In this document: positions 55,438 through 64,000 of the stretch, one piece after another | Numbering within the stretch: position 1 is the stretch's first letter | Layout: each line of letters opens with the position of its first letter | DNA from: Mycobacteriales bacterium | GTDB lineage: Bacteria; Actinomycetota; Actinomycetes; Mycobacteriales; QHCE01 | DNA: 64,000 nt | Assembly (NCBI GenBank): GCA_013362805.1 | Contig: JABFVL010000004.1 | Coordinates: 1-64,000, forward strand | Direction of reading: 5' to 3' | Position numbers and translations under genes: made by a program | Notes under the pieces: generated by a model | The model's input: only the letters and a program-made list of their open reading frames with translations | Database searches by the model: none | Told to the model about the DNA's origin: nothing

Positions 55438-55499
55438 GCCGCTTCCTCACCGTGCTGACATCAAAAGGCCAGCATAAACCAAAATTCGCCGAGAGCGAA

Positions 55500-56264
55500 C
55501 TAGTCTAGGGCGGTGAGAATCCGTGGAGCTCCATCAGTCACCGCGACCGTGTGTTCGGTATGGGCCGACCAAGAGTTGTCCTTCGTGACCACGGTCCAGT
55601 CATCGGGGAGCACTTTCACACTTGCCGAGCCCAAGGTAACCATTGGCTCAATCGCCAGAGTTACGCCCGGCTTGAGAACTGGCCCACGATTCGGGCGTCC
55701 ATAGTTAAGTACGTGCGGATCCATGTGCATTTCGGTGCCGATCCCGTGACCGCCATACTCCCGAACAATGCCGTACCTGCCCGCGTTGCGAATCGATTTG
55801 GCTATGGCATGACTGACGTCGGTCAGCCGGTTACCTGGTCGCATTTGTTCAATCCCGGCCCACATCGCGTCCGCGCAGACTTTCGCGAGCTTGCTCACCT
55901 CAGGGCGGACGTCGCCGATGAGAACCGTAATGGCCGAATCACCATGCCAGCCGTCGACAATCGCGCCGCAGTCGATGGAGATCGTGTCGCCATCGCGCAA
56001 AATGAGGTTCTTAGAAGGGATGCCATGGACTATCTGCTCATTTACCGATGTGCAGATAGTGGCCGGGTAGCCGTTATAGCCGAGAAACGATGGCTTCGCG
56101 CCCTCGCTCTTAATGTTCTCGGAAGCAATCTGATCCAACTCGGCGGTGCTGACGCCAGCCACCGCGGATTTACGCAATAACTCCAACGTCCGGGCGACAA
56201 CGAGACCGGCAGCCCGCATTTTCTCGAGCTGTTCGGGTGTTTTGCGTTCCAGCACCTCAGTCAT
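55500..56264 (-). CDS. map: Methionine aminopeptidase, type I
   Basis: The 254-residue enzyme removes initiator Met. Metal ligands are present: Asp in [18 protein letters not shown] (two), His in [11 protein letters not shown], Glu in [10 protein letters not shown] and in HTEHTVAVT. The ATG overlaps the adk stop (ATGA), the usual adk-map coupling. Confidence 0.97.
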   Translation of the reverse strand: MTEVLERKTPEQLEKMRAAGLVVARTLELLRKSAVAGVSTAELDQIASENIKSEGAKPSFLGYNGYPATICTSVNEQIVHGIPSKNLILRDGDTISIDCGAIVDGWHGDSAITVLIGDVRPEVSKLAKVCADAMWAGIEQMRPGNRLTDVSHAIAKSIRNAGRYGIVREYGGHGIGTEMHMDPHVLNYGRPNRGPVLKPGVTLAIEPMVTLGSASVKVLPDDWTVVTKDNSWSAHTEHTVAVTDGAPRILTALD

Positions 56265-56914
56265 TCGGTGAAGCCTTCCAGCACATCGATGGCGCGCGCG
56301 GTGATGTCTTCCACGGGACCAGTGGCTTGGATGCCAACCAGCCGGCCAGTGGCGGCGTAATAGTCAACCAAAGGCGCGGTCTGTTCGGTGTATACCTCGA
56401 GTCGGTGCCGCACGGTCTCCGGTTGATCGTCATCGCGCACATAAAGTTCACCACCGCACCGGTCGCATACACCTGGACGCGCGGTCGGATCGAATTCGAT
56501 GTGCCAAATCTTTCCGCAGCCCCGACACGTTCGGCGGCCCGATAGCCGACGAATGACCTCTTCAGGTTCAATGACAAGCTCGAGAACTACGTCGAGCTCA
56601 AGGCCACGATCTTTCAGTAGCCGACCCAGCACTTCAGCTTGGGGCACGTTGCGCGGAAAACCATCCAGCAGAAACCCGCCTACGGTGTCCCGGTCGTCGA
56701 GACGCCCGGCCACCATGTTGATCGTGATTTCATCTGGCACTAGCTCTCCGGTGGAGAGGTAGCGTTTCGCTTCTTTCCCAAGATCTGTTCCGGCAGCAAC
56801 ATGACTGCGGAACAGATCTCCGGTCGAAATACTCGGAATGCCAAAGTGGTCCGCAATAAATGCCGCTTGCGTGCCTTTTCCAGCTCCCGGAGGACCAACA
56901 AGTACCAACCTCAC
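56261..56914 (-). CDS. adk: Adenylate kinase (zinc-lid form)
   Basis: The 217-residue enzyme balances ATP, ADP and AMP. It has P-loop [16 protein letters not shown]-binding [10 protein letters not shown] and [14 protein letters not shown], and a long LID with CRGCGKIWH and CDRCGG, the four-cysteine zinc lid of Gram-positive type. Start GTG 56914 lies ten bases after the secY stop. Confidence 0.97.
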   Translation of the reverse strand: MRLVLVGPPGAGKGTQAAFIADHFGIPSISTGDLFRSHVAAGTDLGKEAKRYLSTGELVPDEITINMVAGRLDDRDTVGGFLLDGFPRNVPQAEVLGRLLKDRGLELDVVLELVIEPEEVIRRLSGRRTCRGCGKIWHIEFDPTARPGVCDRCGGELYVRDDDQPETVRHRLEVYTEQTAPLVDYYAATGRLVGIQATGPVEDITARAIDVLEGFTE

Positions 56915-56924
56915 AAGCGCACCC

Positions 56925-58253
56925 CTACCGCAGGAAACCTTCGTAGTTGCGCTGCATCAACTGGCTCTCTATCTGTTTGACCGTTTCAAGCCCCACCCCG
57001 ACCATGATCAGCACCGCAGTTCCACCGAACGGGAAGTTTTGCGTGTTCTGTTGACCACCGGCCAGCTCGATAAAGAGGTTAGGCAGCACTGCGATAATGC
57101 CCAAATATAGCGAGCCAGGCAATGTGATCCTGCTCAAGACAAAGTCGAGATAGTCGGCGGTGGGCTTTCCTGGACGAATTCCGGGAATAAATCCACCATA
57201 TTTCTTCATGTTGTCCGCGACATCTTTCGGATTGAAAGTGATCGCGACGTAGAAGTAAGTGAAGAAGATAATCAGGGAGAAGTAGAGGGCGATGTGCACC
57301 CAACTATCCGCTGGCTGGATATGCCTGGCAATAAACTTCTGCCATTCAGCTGGATTGTTTTGATCGCCCATCTGCGCCAGCAGAGTCGGCAGATAGATCA
57401 GCGACGAGGCGAAGATGACCGGAACAACACCAGCTTGGTTCACCTTCAGCGGGATATAGGTCGAGGAACCACCAAAGGTTCGTCGCCCGACCATGCGCTT
57501 GGCGTATTGCACGGGAATCCGGCGTTGCGCCTGTTCGATGAAGATCACCGCGGCGATAATCACCATGCCGATGAGCAGCACGATCGCGAATACATTCACG
57601 CCCTTGCTGTCCAGGATGTTCTTGCCTTCTGAGGGAAGACGAGCGGCAATCGAGGTGAACATCAGGATCGACATGCCGTTGCCGATACCCCGGTCTGAGA
57701 CGAGCTCACCCAGCCACATGACCACAGCAGAACCGGCGGTCATTACCGCAACCAGAACAGTCAGCGTCAGCCAGTAAGGCTGATCGTTGGTTTCCGGAAT
57801 GATCGGCAGGGTGCAGCCCTGGAAAAGGTTTCCAGAACGCGCCAAGGCGATAAAACCGGTGGCCTGGAGAATCGCAAGACCAATAGTCAGATAACGCGTG
57901 TATTGCGTGATCTTGGCTTGGCCAGCTTGGCCCATCTTTTTGAGTTGCTCAAGTCGGGGAATTACCACAACGAGCAACTGCAGAATGATGCTGGCGGTGA
58001 TGTAAGGCATGATGCCGAGCGCGAATATCGCGAGGTTCAGCAATGCGCCACCGCTGAACAAGTTCAGCAGCGTGAATACATCGTTCGTGCCGTCTTTATT
58101 AATGATGTCGATGCACTGGTGAATGTTCTTCACCGAGACGCCTGGCGAAGGCATTGATGCACCGATGCGGTAAATGACAATGATGAAGATTGTGAAGAGG
58201 ATCTTCATCCGCAGGTCCGGGGTACGGAACGCCCGCGTAAAGGCGCTGAGCAC
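56925..58253 (-). CDS. secY: Preprotein translocase subunit SecY
   Basis: The 442-residue protein has ten membrane helices. It includes the plug-region start ([16 protein letters not shown]), the SecY signature around [20 protein letters not shown] and the cytoplasmic loop [25 protein letters not shown] 58253 follows AGGAGGAG. rplO normally stands directly upstream; here 850 bases and a sigma-factor gene intervene, so secY-adk-map must have its own promoter in the spacer. Confidence 0.98.
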   Translation of the reverse strand: MLSAFTRAFRTPDLRMKILFTIFIIVIYRIGASMPSPGVSVKNIHQCIDIINKDGTNDVFTLLNLFSGGALLNLAIFALGIMPYITASIILQLLVVVIPRLEQLKKMGQAGQAKITQYTRYLTIGLAILQATGFIALARSGNLFQGCTLPIIPETNDQPYWLTLTVLVAVMTAGSAVVMWLGELVSDRGIGNGMSILMFTSIAARLPSEGKNILDSKGVNVFAIVLLIGMVIIAAVIFIEQAQRRIPVQYAKRMVGRRTFGGSSTYIPLKVNQAGVVPVIFASSLIYLPTLLAQMGDQNNPAEWQKFIARHIQPADSWVHIALYFSLIIFFTYFYVAITFNPKDVADNMKKYGGFIPGIRPGKPTADYLDFVLSRITLPGSLYLGIIAVLPNLFIELAGGQQNTQNFPFGGTAVLIMVGVGLETVKQIESQLMQRNYEGFLR

Positions 58254-59105
58254 TACTCCTCCTGCGAAGGGTAAGGGGGGCAGCCATCATCTCGGGAGTG
58301 TTAGGCATGCCACTGAATTCACTGAGCTGACTAGTGACTGTAACAGGGCGCAGCGGGCGCCAGCACAGGCGGGCCTATGACGGCTATTCCGGCAAATCAG
58401 ACGCGCGATTATTCTCTCCCCGCGAGTACCTTTGGGCGCCAAAGGTCAACTGAAAAGTTTTCGCGATGAACAAGTCGTGAACACTGATGTCATTCGACAG
58501 ACACCGCTGAACGCCGTGGCCATTGTCGGGGCTATCAGGGCCGCTAGCTGCCTGTTAACTAATCCAGAATCACGCAGGAAGAAACAACTACCACTCCATT
58601 GGTGCCGTGCTAACACCTCTCAAATCTGATGCCCCTCCTTGAGCCAAATAGAGAACTGCCACTCAACTCAAGACGACGTAAGTGCCCCGCTGGTTCGATG
58701 TTCGCTCGATTCGCAAAAACGTTCGGGAAGAAATTCCGAGTCAACGTGGCCTGAGGTGCAGAGAGAACAATTCCGAACACATTGGCGACGCTGGAAAGCA
58801 CGGCCGCTGAGAAGAAGGCGCTCACAAGCGCAGCACACGCGCCCATGTACATCCATGCAGAATCTTCGAAATCCCGATGGCATCCTCGGGCAATGTGAGC
58901 ATTGCGTAGGCGAGCAGACAACATCAGCACTAGTCGGCTTGTTCTTTCGATGAACGTTTCACCAGCTGGCATGAATGAAAACGCTCGCTATCACCGCATA
59001 ACGGCCGCGACGCGACCAACAGCGACAACTTAAGAAAGCTGTCAGCCATCAATCGATTCGCGGCCGGAACTACAAGCCAAACCCATCATCCTGGAACCAG
59101 GTGGA
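58254..59105. other. 852-bp spacer between sigma-factor gene and secY, no clear gene
   Basis: Presumably holds the secY promoter. A palindrome lies at 58429. A minus-strand frame at 58610-58972 (120 residues, one hydrophobic stretch MYMGACAALVSAFFSAAVL) lacks a ribosome-binding site and shows mixed third-position bases, so it is only a weak candidate. Much of the region looks like decayed or non-coding sequence. Confidence 0.6.
58429..58445. promoter_or_regulatory. Perfect 7-3-7 palindrome upstream of secY
   Basis: CCTTTGG-GCG-CCAAAGG is a perfect inverted repeat 176 bases upstream of the secY start. It might be a protein-binding site or a short hairpin; no known regulator motif was recognised. 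Confidence 0.35.
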
Positions 59106-59882
59106 CTATTCAGAGGAGAGTTCGGTCAAACATTGGTTCAGCAATCTGGAAACATGCATCTGTGAGATGCCCATATCTGCGCCAATTTCCGCCTGAGTCA
59201 TGTCACTGAATAGTCGTTTGGCGAGAATCTGCTTCTTTCTCTTAGGAAGCTCCCGCAGTTTAGGAGCCAATGTGGCTCGCTCTTCCGCAGTCACCAACGC
59301 ATCGTCTGGTCCACCCACAACATCGCTCAAGGTTATGGAATTACCCGATTCGTTCACGCCAATAGGTGTATCCAACGACAAGGCACTGTAGGCGTTGGTG
59401 CTCAATAGACCTTCCGTGGCCTCGGATTCAGTCACGCCAAGATGTATCGCCAAGTCTTTTGCGGTAGGCGTTCGTCCCAATTGCTGAGTGAGCGGATCCC
59501 ACACCGCCAAGATCGCTTGCCGTAGTTCTTGAACACGGCGGGAAACCCGGATATCCCAGGTTTTATCGCGAAAATGGCGTTTCAGTTCACCGGCAATAGT
59601 TGGAACCGCATAGCTAATAAAATCGTTCTTGCGATCTGGATCAAACCCATCCACCGCTTTGATTAAGCCCACCGCCGCGACCTGCACCAAATCATCCAAA
59701 CTCTCACCACGTCCACGGAATCGCTGTGCAAGATGCCCGGCAAGTGGCAAATACATTTCTATTGCCCGTTCCCGCCAAGCCTCACGCTGGGGATTATTCG
59801 GGGCCATACGAGCGAAGCGCCGCAAGGTTGGGGCGGCATTTGGGGTCACATCACCATGAATGCGCTCTAGTACAGCAGCCAC
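59106..59882 (-). CDS. SigB/SigF/SigG-family alternative sigma factor
   Basis: The 258-residue sigma-70 protein has region 2 (LAQRFRGRGESLDDLVQVAAVGLIKAVDGFDP and ISYAVPTIAGELKRHFRDKTW). Region 3 follows (RVSRRVQELRQAI, LGRTPTAKDLAIHLGVTE) and region 4 (LPKRKKQILAKRLFSDMTQAEIG, ISQMHVSRLLNQCLTELSSE). This is the general-stress/sporulation type, usually controlled by an anti-sigma kinase and anti-anti-sigma, neither of which is adjacent. GTG 59882 has GGAGG six bases upstream. It stands between rplO and secY, an unusual site, after a terminator. Confidence 0.93.
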   Translation of the reverse strand: MAAVLERIHGDVTPNAAPTLRRFARMAPNNPQREAWRERAIEMYLPLAGHLAQRFRGRGESLDDLVQVAAVGLIKAVDGFDPDRKNDFISYAVPTIAGELKRHFRDKTWDIRVSRRVQELRQAILAVWDPLTQQLGRTPTAKDLAIHLGVTESEATEGLLSTNAYSALSLDTPIGVNESGNSITLSDVVGGPDDALVTAEERATLAPKLRELPKRKKQILAKRLFSDMTQAEIGADMGISQMHVSRLLNQCLTELSSE

Positions 59883-60055
59883 TTGAAGCCTCCATGAATG
59901 TCGACGACACTGTCTCGTTATTCACTAGCTCCCCCCCACCGTACGCAAAAAACGCTAACAACTGCAAGCTCGGGCCGAAAACACGCGAGCCACCAGCATG
60001 CGCTGTACCACTGTCCACAATCACTTGAGCGCCCGCAATCGCCCGCATGAGCAAC

Positions 60056-60095
60056 AAAAAGAGGGCCTCCCACAATCAAGCTAGGAGACCCTCTT
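60056..60095 (-). terminator. Terminator after rplO
   Basis: Twelve-base arms (AAGAGGGCCTCC with GGAGACCCTCTT, one mismatch), a 13-base loop and TTTTT at the 3' side on the minus strand, 13 bases beyond the rplO stop. It closes the upstream ribosomal operon. Confidence 0.9.
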
Positions 60096-60107
60096 CAAAC
60101 AGCTTTG

Positions 60108-60587
60108 CTACAGCGTTGTAGCTGTACCGCCCGCCGCTTCAATCTTTTCGCGCGCAGACTTCGAGAAAGCATGCGCGGTCACCGTGAGCTTGACACCGCC
60201 AAGGTCACCGTCCCCCAGGATCTTGACCAAATGGAAGGCACGAACGGCGCCCAACGCGGCCAGTTCCTCTGGGCCAACCTCTCCGCCCTGCGGGAAGAGC
60301 TCCGCCAGACGGGTGAGATTCACAACCTGGAACTCAATCCGGTTACGGTTCTTGAAGCCCTTGAGCTTCGGGAGCCGCATGTGGATTGGCATCTGGCCAC
60401 CTTCAAAGCCCACCGGCACAGTCGAACGTGCCTTGGTGCCCTTGGTACCGCGGCCAGCGGTCTTACCTTTGGAGCCCTCACCACGGCCAACCCGTGTTTT
60501 GGGCTTGTGCGCACCGGGAGCCGGGCGCAGGTGGTGGAGCTTTAGCGGACGGCTCGCGCCATCTGCCTGCTCGGTCTTCTCCGCCAT
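60108..60587 (-). CDS. rplO: 50S ribosomal protein L15
   Basis: The 159-residue protein has [31 protein letters not shown] and [20 protein letters not shown], standard for L15. It ends with a typical C-terminal [20 protein letters not shown] terminator follows immediately, so unlike in most bacteria it is not joined to secY. Confidence 0.98.
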   Translation of the reverse strand: MAEKTEQADGASRPLKLHHLRPAPGAHKPKTRVGRGEGSKGKTAGRGTKGTKARSTVPVGFEGGQMPIHMRLPKLKGFKNRNRIEFQVVNLTRLAELFPQGGEVGPEELAALGAVRAFHLVKILGDGDLGGVKLTVTAHAFSKSAREKIEAAGGTATTL

Positions 60588-60589
60588 GG

Positions 60590-60772
60590 TTACTTAACCT
60601 CCTCGACACGAACCAAGTGAGAGACGACATTGATCATGCCGCGCACCACTGGCGTGTCCTCACGCACTACTACTTTGTTGATCCCACGCAAGCCCAGGGA
60701 CTTCAACGTCTCGCGCTGATTGTGCTTCGCGCCGATGATCGAACGTTCCTGAGTGATTTGCAGTTGCGCCAT
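60590..60772 (-). CDS. rpmD: 50S ribosomal protein L30
   Basis: The 60-residue protein is [20 protein letters not shown] followed by [19 protein letters not shown] and [14 protein letters not shown] 60772 lies two bases after the rpsE stop, and two bases separate its own stop from rplO. Confidence 0.97.
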   Translation of the reverse strand: MAQLQITQERSIIGAKHNQRETLKSLGLRGINKVVVREDTPVVRGMINVVSHLVRVEEVK

Positions 60773-60774
60773 GA

Positions 60775-61353
60775 TTACGCTGCCTCCCCTGCCATCCGCT
60801 TCAGCATGCTGGCAGGAACGACATCTTCCAGGGGCAGACCACGCCGAGCCGCGATTGACTCCGGCTTGACGAGCTGCTTCAGAGCGGCCACCGACGCGTG
60901 AACAATGTTGATCGCGTTCGAAGAACCAAGGCTCTTGGAGAGAATGTCGTGAACACCGGCGCACTCAAGCACAGCGCGCACCGGGCCACCGGCGATAACA
61001 CCGGTACCAGCGCTAGCGGGCTTAAGGAGCACCTTGCCGGCAGCCGCTTCACCAATTACTGGGAACGGAATTGTCGACTCAATGAGTGGAACGGTGAAGA
61101 AGTTCTTCTTCGCCTCTTCCACACCTTTAGCGATAGCGGCCGGAACCTCTTTCGCCTTGCCGTAACCAACACCAACCTTGCCTTTACCGTCACCAACGAT
61201 GACCAAAGCGGTGAAGCTGAAACGCCGACCACCCTTAACCACCTTGGCGACACGGTTGATGGTGACGACCCGCTCGATGTATGTCTGGTCGGGAGCCTGA
61301 TTACCTCGGCCGCCACTGCGCCCACCGGCGCCACCGCTGCTCTGCCGTGCCAT
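60775..61353 (-). CDS. rpsE: 30S ribosomal protein S5
   Basis: The 192-residue protein has a Gly/Arg-rich start, then [47 protein letters not shown] and [20 protein letters not shown]. These are the S5 N-terminal dsRNA-binding and C-terminal domains that guard decoding accuracy. Confidence 0.98.
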   Translation of the reverse strand: MARQSSGGAGGRSGGRGNQAPDQTYIERVVTINRVAKVVKGGRRFSFTALVIVGDGKGKVGVGYGKAKEVPAAIAKGVEEAKKNFFTVPLIESTIPFPVIGEAAAGKVLLKPASAGTGVIAGGPVRAVLECAGVHDILSKSLGSSNAINIVHASVAALKQLVKPESIAARRGLPLEDVVPASMLKRMAGEAA

Positions 61354-61396
61354 CAGAATGTCCCTTCACTAACAAAAAACTGGGCGTGGAGTGTCA

Positions 61397-61792
61397 TTAG
61401 AACTTCAGCCCTTCTTCACGAGCGGCATCGGCAAGTGCCGCGATACGTCCGTGGTACTTGTTACCACCACGGTCGAAAACCACGGCTTCGATGCCAGCGG
61501 CCTTGGCGCGCTCGGCGACCAATGCGCCGACCTTGGCGGCCTGAGCTTTCTTGTCGCCTTCCACCCCACGCAGGGCCGTGTCCATGGTGGACGCGGAAGC
61601 GATGGTGTGGCCAGCGATGTCGTCGATGAGCTGGGCGTAGATGTGACGCAGAGTACGCGTCACCACCAGACGAGGACGGTCCGCGGTTCCAGAAACCTTC
61701 TTGCGCAGCCGGAAGTGGCGACGGTCTCGACCAATACGCCGAGCCGAGGAGACGCCATTCGCGCGCGAACGGTGTTGCAGAGTCGCGCTCAT
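61397..61792 (-). CDS. rplR: 50S ribosomal protein L18
   Basis: The 131-residue protein has [41 protein letters not shown] and the end [24 protein letters not shown]. It binds 5S rRNA. Its ATG shares one base with the rplF stop. Confidence 0.98.
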   Translation of the reverse strand: MSATLQHRSRANGVSSARRIGRDRRHFRLRKKVSGTADRPRLVVTRTLRHIYAQLIDDIAGHTIASASTMDTALRGVEGDKKAQAAKVGALVAERAKAAGIEAVVFDRGGNKYHGRIAALADAAREEGLKF

Positions 61793-62328
61793 TACTTACC
61801 AGCCTTTCCGGCCTTGCGGCGCACCTTTTCGCCCTTGTAGCGAATTCCCTTGCCCTTGTAGGGCTCTGGTGGGCGAATCTTACGAATCTCGGCGGCAACC
61901 TGGCCGACAAGACGCTTATCGATACCTTCTACAACGAACTCAGTGGGCTTGACGACCCGGAAGGTGATGCCCTCAGGAGCCTTGTACAGCACCGGGTGGG
62001 AGTACCCGACCTGTAGTTCTAGGTCCTGACCTTTGAGAGCCACACGGTAACCAGTACCAACCAGCTCGAGCTCTTTGCTATAACCGGTGGTCACACCAGC
62101 GATCATGTTGGCGACAAGCGTACGAGAAAGCCCATGACGCTCTTTAGCCGCGCGCTCATCGTTTGGCCGCTGAACCAGCAGGTCAGTTTCAATCTGCTCA
62201 ATGGTGATCGGCTCGGGAACGACCCAGTTAAGTTGGCCTTTTGGCCCCTTAATCAGGACATCCTGACCGGTGATCTTAACCTCAACGCCGGCAGGAACCG
62301 GGATGGGCTGACGTCCAATACGTGACAT
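61792..62328 (-). CDS. rplF: 50S ribosomal protein L6
   Basis: The 178-residue protein starts [19 protein letters not shown] and has the L6 duplicated fold with [22 protein letters not shown] and the signature [15 protein letters not shown]. Length is normal. Confidence 0.98.
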   Translation of the reverse strand: MSRIGRQPIPVPAGVEVKITGQDVLIKGPKGQLNWVVPEPITIEQIETDLLVQRPNDERAAKERHGLSRTLVANMIAGVTTGYSKELELVGTGYRVALKGQDLELQVGYSHPVLYKAPEGITFRVVKPTEFVVEGIDKRLVGQVAAEIRKIRPPEPYKGKGIRYKGEKVRRKAGKAGK

Positions 62329-62343
62329 AAGTGCAGCCCTCCC

Positions 62344-62748
62344 TTACCAGACGTAGGCGAGGACTTCCCCACCCACGCCCTTCTTGTAAGCCTGCCGGTC
62401 GGTCATCAGACCGGAAGAGGTGGAAAGGATCGCCACACCAAGACCGCCGAGCACCTTGGGAAGGTTGTCCGACTTGGCGTATACCCGCAGACCGGGCTTG
62501 GAGATACGCTTGACGCCGGAAATGCTGCGTTCCCGGGTAGCGCCATATTTGAGTTCCAACACGAGACGACGCTTTACAACGTCCTCGGGGTCAACAACGT
62601 TCCAACCGGAGATGTACCCCTCGCGCTGCAGGATCTCGGCAATACGAGCCTTCAGCTTCGAGTAGGGCATCACCACCTCGTCGTGGTATGCCGAGTTCGC
62701 GTTGCGCAGACGGGTCAACATGTCTGCGATCGGGTCACTCATTGTCAT
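62344..62748 (-). CDS. rpsH: 30S ribosomal protein S8
   Basis: The 134-residue protein has [34 protein letters not shown] and [19 protein letters not shown], diagnostic for S8. ATG 62748 or ATG 62742 could start it; relatives fit either. S8 regulates the spc operon in E. coli; a hairpin lies just upstream here. Confidence 0.97.
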   Translation of the reverse strand: MTMSDPIADMLTRLRNANSAYHDEVVMPYSKLKARIAEILQREGYISGWNVVDPEDVVKRRLVLELKYGATRERSISGVKRISKPGLRVYAKSDNLPKVLGGLGVAILSTSSGLMTDRQAYKKGVGGEVLAYVW

Positions 62749-62823
62749 GAGTTCTGTTTACCTTTCTTGCCTCGGTTCCCATGCAACCTCGCGCTTGCGA
62801 GCGTGGGCCTGAAACAAAGTTGT

Positions 62824-62851
62824 GGACCGGCCACTATGAAGTGCCCGGTCC
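62824..62851 (-). promoter_or_regulatory. Hairpin between rpsN and rpsH
   Basis: Arms GGACCGGCCAC and GTGCCCGGTCC pair in 10 of 11 positions around a six-base loop in the 130-base rpsN-rpsH spacer, the longest gap in this ribosomal block. It may be a feedback or attenuation element. Confidence 0.5.
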
Positions 62852-62878
62852 GCGCGTATTTACCTGTAAAAACCTGGG

Positions 62879-63082
62879 TTACCAGGAAGCTTTGGTGATG
62901 CCAGGAAGCTCGCCGGCGTGCGCCATCTCGCGCAGGCAAACCCGGCACAATCCGAACTTGCGGTACACCGAGTGCGGACGACCGCACTTGCTGCAACGAG
63001 TGTACGCGCGGACCTTGAACTTGCCTTTAGCGGCCTGCTTTGCGAGCCGCTTGGCCTTGTTGATCTGAGATTTCTTCGCCAT
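62879..63082 (-). CDS. rpsN: 30S ribosomal protein S14, zinc type (type Z)
   Basis: The 67-residue protein starts [20 protein letters not shown] and has [26 protein letters not shown], the four-cysteine zinc site. It is about six residues longer than the usual 61 because the N-terminal basic part is longer. It lies three bases after rplE. Confidence 0.97.
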   Translation of the reverse strand: MAKKSQINKAKRLAKQAAKGKFKVRAYTRCSKCGRPHSVYRKFGLCRVCLREMAHAGELPGITKASW

Positions 63083-63085
63083 TTC

Positions 63086-63655
63086 CTACTTCTCCTTGAA
63101 TGGGAATCCGAGGAGCTTGAGCAGTGCCCGGCCCTCATCGTCGTTAGTCGCCGACGTCACCACGGTGATGTCCATACCGCGAGGGCGGTCGATCGAGTCA
63201 ATGTCGATCTCGTGGAACATCGACTGCTCGTTGAGGCCGAACGTGTAGTTTCCATTGCCGTCAAACTGCTTGCCCGACAGGCCGCGGAAGTCGCGAATAC
63301 GGGGCAGAGCGATCGAAAGCAGACGGTCCAGGAACTCCCACATGCGGTCGCCACGCAGGGTGACCTTGGCACCGATGGGCTGACCTTCACGCAGTTTGAA
63401 CTGCGCGATGGACTTACGTGCCTTGCGAACCTGTGGCTTCTGGCCGGTGATCAAAGCGAGATCGCGTAGCGCACCGTCGATGAGTTTGGAATCGCGAGCG
63501 GCATCGCCCACGCCCATGTTCACAACAACCTTGACAACGCCGGGAACCTGCATGACGTTGTCGTGGTTGAACTGCTCCTTCAGAGCGCTCACCATTTCGG
63601 CACGGTACCGCTCCTTGAGGCGCGGCACGACCTTTTCTTCGGTAGCGGTCGTCAT
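63086..63655 (-). CDS. rplE: 50S ribosomal protein L5
   Basis: The 189-residue protein has [61 protein letters not shown] and [18 protein letters not shown]5 binds 5S rRNA. Its ATG shares one base with the rplX stop. Confidence 0.98.
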   Translation of the reverse strand: MTTATEEKVVPRLKERYRAEMVSALKEQFNHDNVMQVPGVVKVVVNMGVGDAARDSKLIDGALRDLALITGQKPQVRKARKSIAQFKLREGQPIGAKVTLRGDRMWEFLDRLLSIALPRIRDFRGLSGKQFDGNGNYTFGLNEQSMFHEIDIDSIDRPRGMDITVVTSATNDDEGRALLKLLGFPFKEK

Positions 63656-63990
63656 TACAGGTCCTCACCAGTCTTCCGCGCTACGCGGATCTTCTTGCTC
63701 ACGGTCTTGCCGTCTTCGTCTGTGGTTTCTTCGAAACGGAAGCCCACCTTGGTGGCCTTGCCTTTGGAGACCACTGCCACGTTGCTCACGTGAATGGGGG
63801 CTTCAGTAGTGACGATGCCGCCGGTCTTAGAACCGCGCTGGCTCGTTTCCACTTTGGTGTGCTTGGTGACGCGGTTGACACCCTCGACGACCACTTTCAG
63901 TCGCTCGGGGTGAACGGCGATGACCTTGCCCTTTGCACCCTTGTCTTTGCCCGCGATGACGACTACGGAGTCGCCCTTCTTAACCTTCAT
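63655..63990 (-). CDS. rplX: 50S ribosomal protein L24
   Basis: The 111-residue protein starts [23 protein letters not shown] (KOW motif) and has [25 protein letters not shown] and a basic end. It initiates 50S assembly. Only ten bases lie upstream of its start in the window; rplN is expected beyond. Confidence 0.97.
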   Translation of the reverse strand: MKVKKGDSVVVIAGKDKGAKGKVIAVHPERLKVVVEGVNRVTKHTKVETSQRGSKTGGIVTTEAPIHVSNVAVVSKGKATKVGFRFEETTDEDGKTVSKKIRVARKTGEDL

Positions 63991-64000
63991 TTTTGCCTTC

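Noticed and set aside
58610-58972. 120-residue minus-strand frame with one hydrophobic stretch
   Set aside because: No ribosome-binding site, mixed third-position bases and no recognised family; kept only as a weak possibility in the spacer entry.

Overview
The window is a stretch of actinobacterial chromosome, moderately GC-rich by eye (not computed). Evidence for the assignment is the gene order sigD-rsdA-DUF5319-guaB2-guaB3, tsaE/alr/nnrD/acpS/glmS, glmM-rpsI-rplM, truA-rplQ-rpoA and the spc/alpha ribosomal genes, which matches the order I know from Mycobacterium and relatives, together with RsdA, DUF5319, GuaB3, Zn-type S14, a CIRCE-controlled groES and an XRE/DUF5753 regulator. Gene content would suit the Glycomycetales/Micromonosporales neighbourhood, but that is a guess. 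Most genes lie on the minus strand. I saw no tRNA, rRNA, insertion sequence, integrase or CRISPR array.

Layout. 1-8.1 kb: a PH-domain membrane protein (cut by the window edge), a Gmad2 lipoprotein, a RelA/SpoT-family enzyme with an intact hydrolase half and an altered synthetase half, and a PspC-type envelope stress system (PspC-fused histidine kinase and NarL regulator, divergent from a PspC/LiaF-like membrane protein). 6.8-9.1 kb: phosphatidylethanolamine synthesis, psd and pssA, convergent around a strong terminator. 9.3-10.8 kb: guaA.

11-25.5 kb, between guaA and guaB3: an eight-gene minus-strand cluster that looks like the core of a Gram-positive type IV secretion machine. It encodes a VirD4/TraG-like coupling protein, a NERD-like membrane protein, a VirB6/TrbL-like channel protein, a VirB4-like ATPase, TcpE, a small two-helix protein, TcpC and a membrane protein with disordered ends. 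No relaxase, integrase, peptidoglycan hydrolase or attachment repeats accompany it. This is the best candidate in the window for an under-described system.

26-34.6 kb: guaB3, guaB2, DUF5319, the SigD/RsdA pair, groES under CIRCE, a THUMP-like methyltransferase, rimI and tsaB. The groEL, whiB and tsaD genes expected here are missing. 34.8-43 kb: a repeat-bearing membrane protein, tsaE, a hydrolase, alr, nnrD, acpS, glmS and an acetyltransferase: cell-wall precursor, tRNA t6A and metabolite-repair functions. 43-45.3 kb: an XRE/DUF5753 regulator with a small partner, a structured non-coding stretch and a PAP2 phosphatase.

45.4-64 kb: glmM, rpsI, rplM, truA, a MarR-controlled membrane protein with two matching operators, then rplQ-rpoA-rpsD-rpsK-rpsM-rpmJ-infA, an unknown gene, map-adk-secY, a SigB/SigF-type sigma gene, and rplO-rpmD-rpsE-rplR-rplF-rpsH-rpsN-rplE-rplX to the window end. 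The ribosomal block is split: a terminator follows rplO, then come the sigma gene and about 850 bp without a clear gene before secY.
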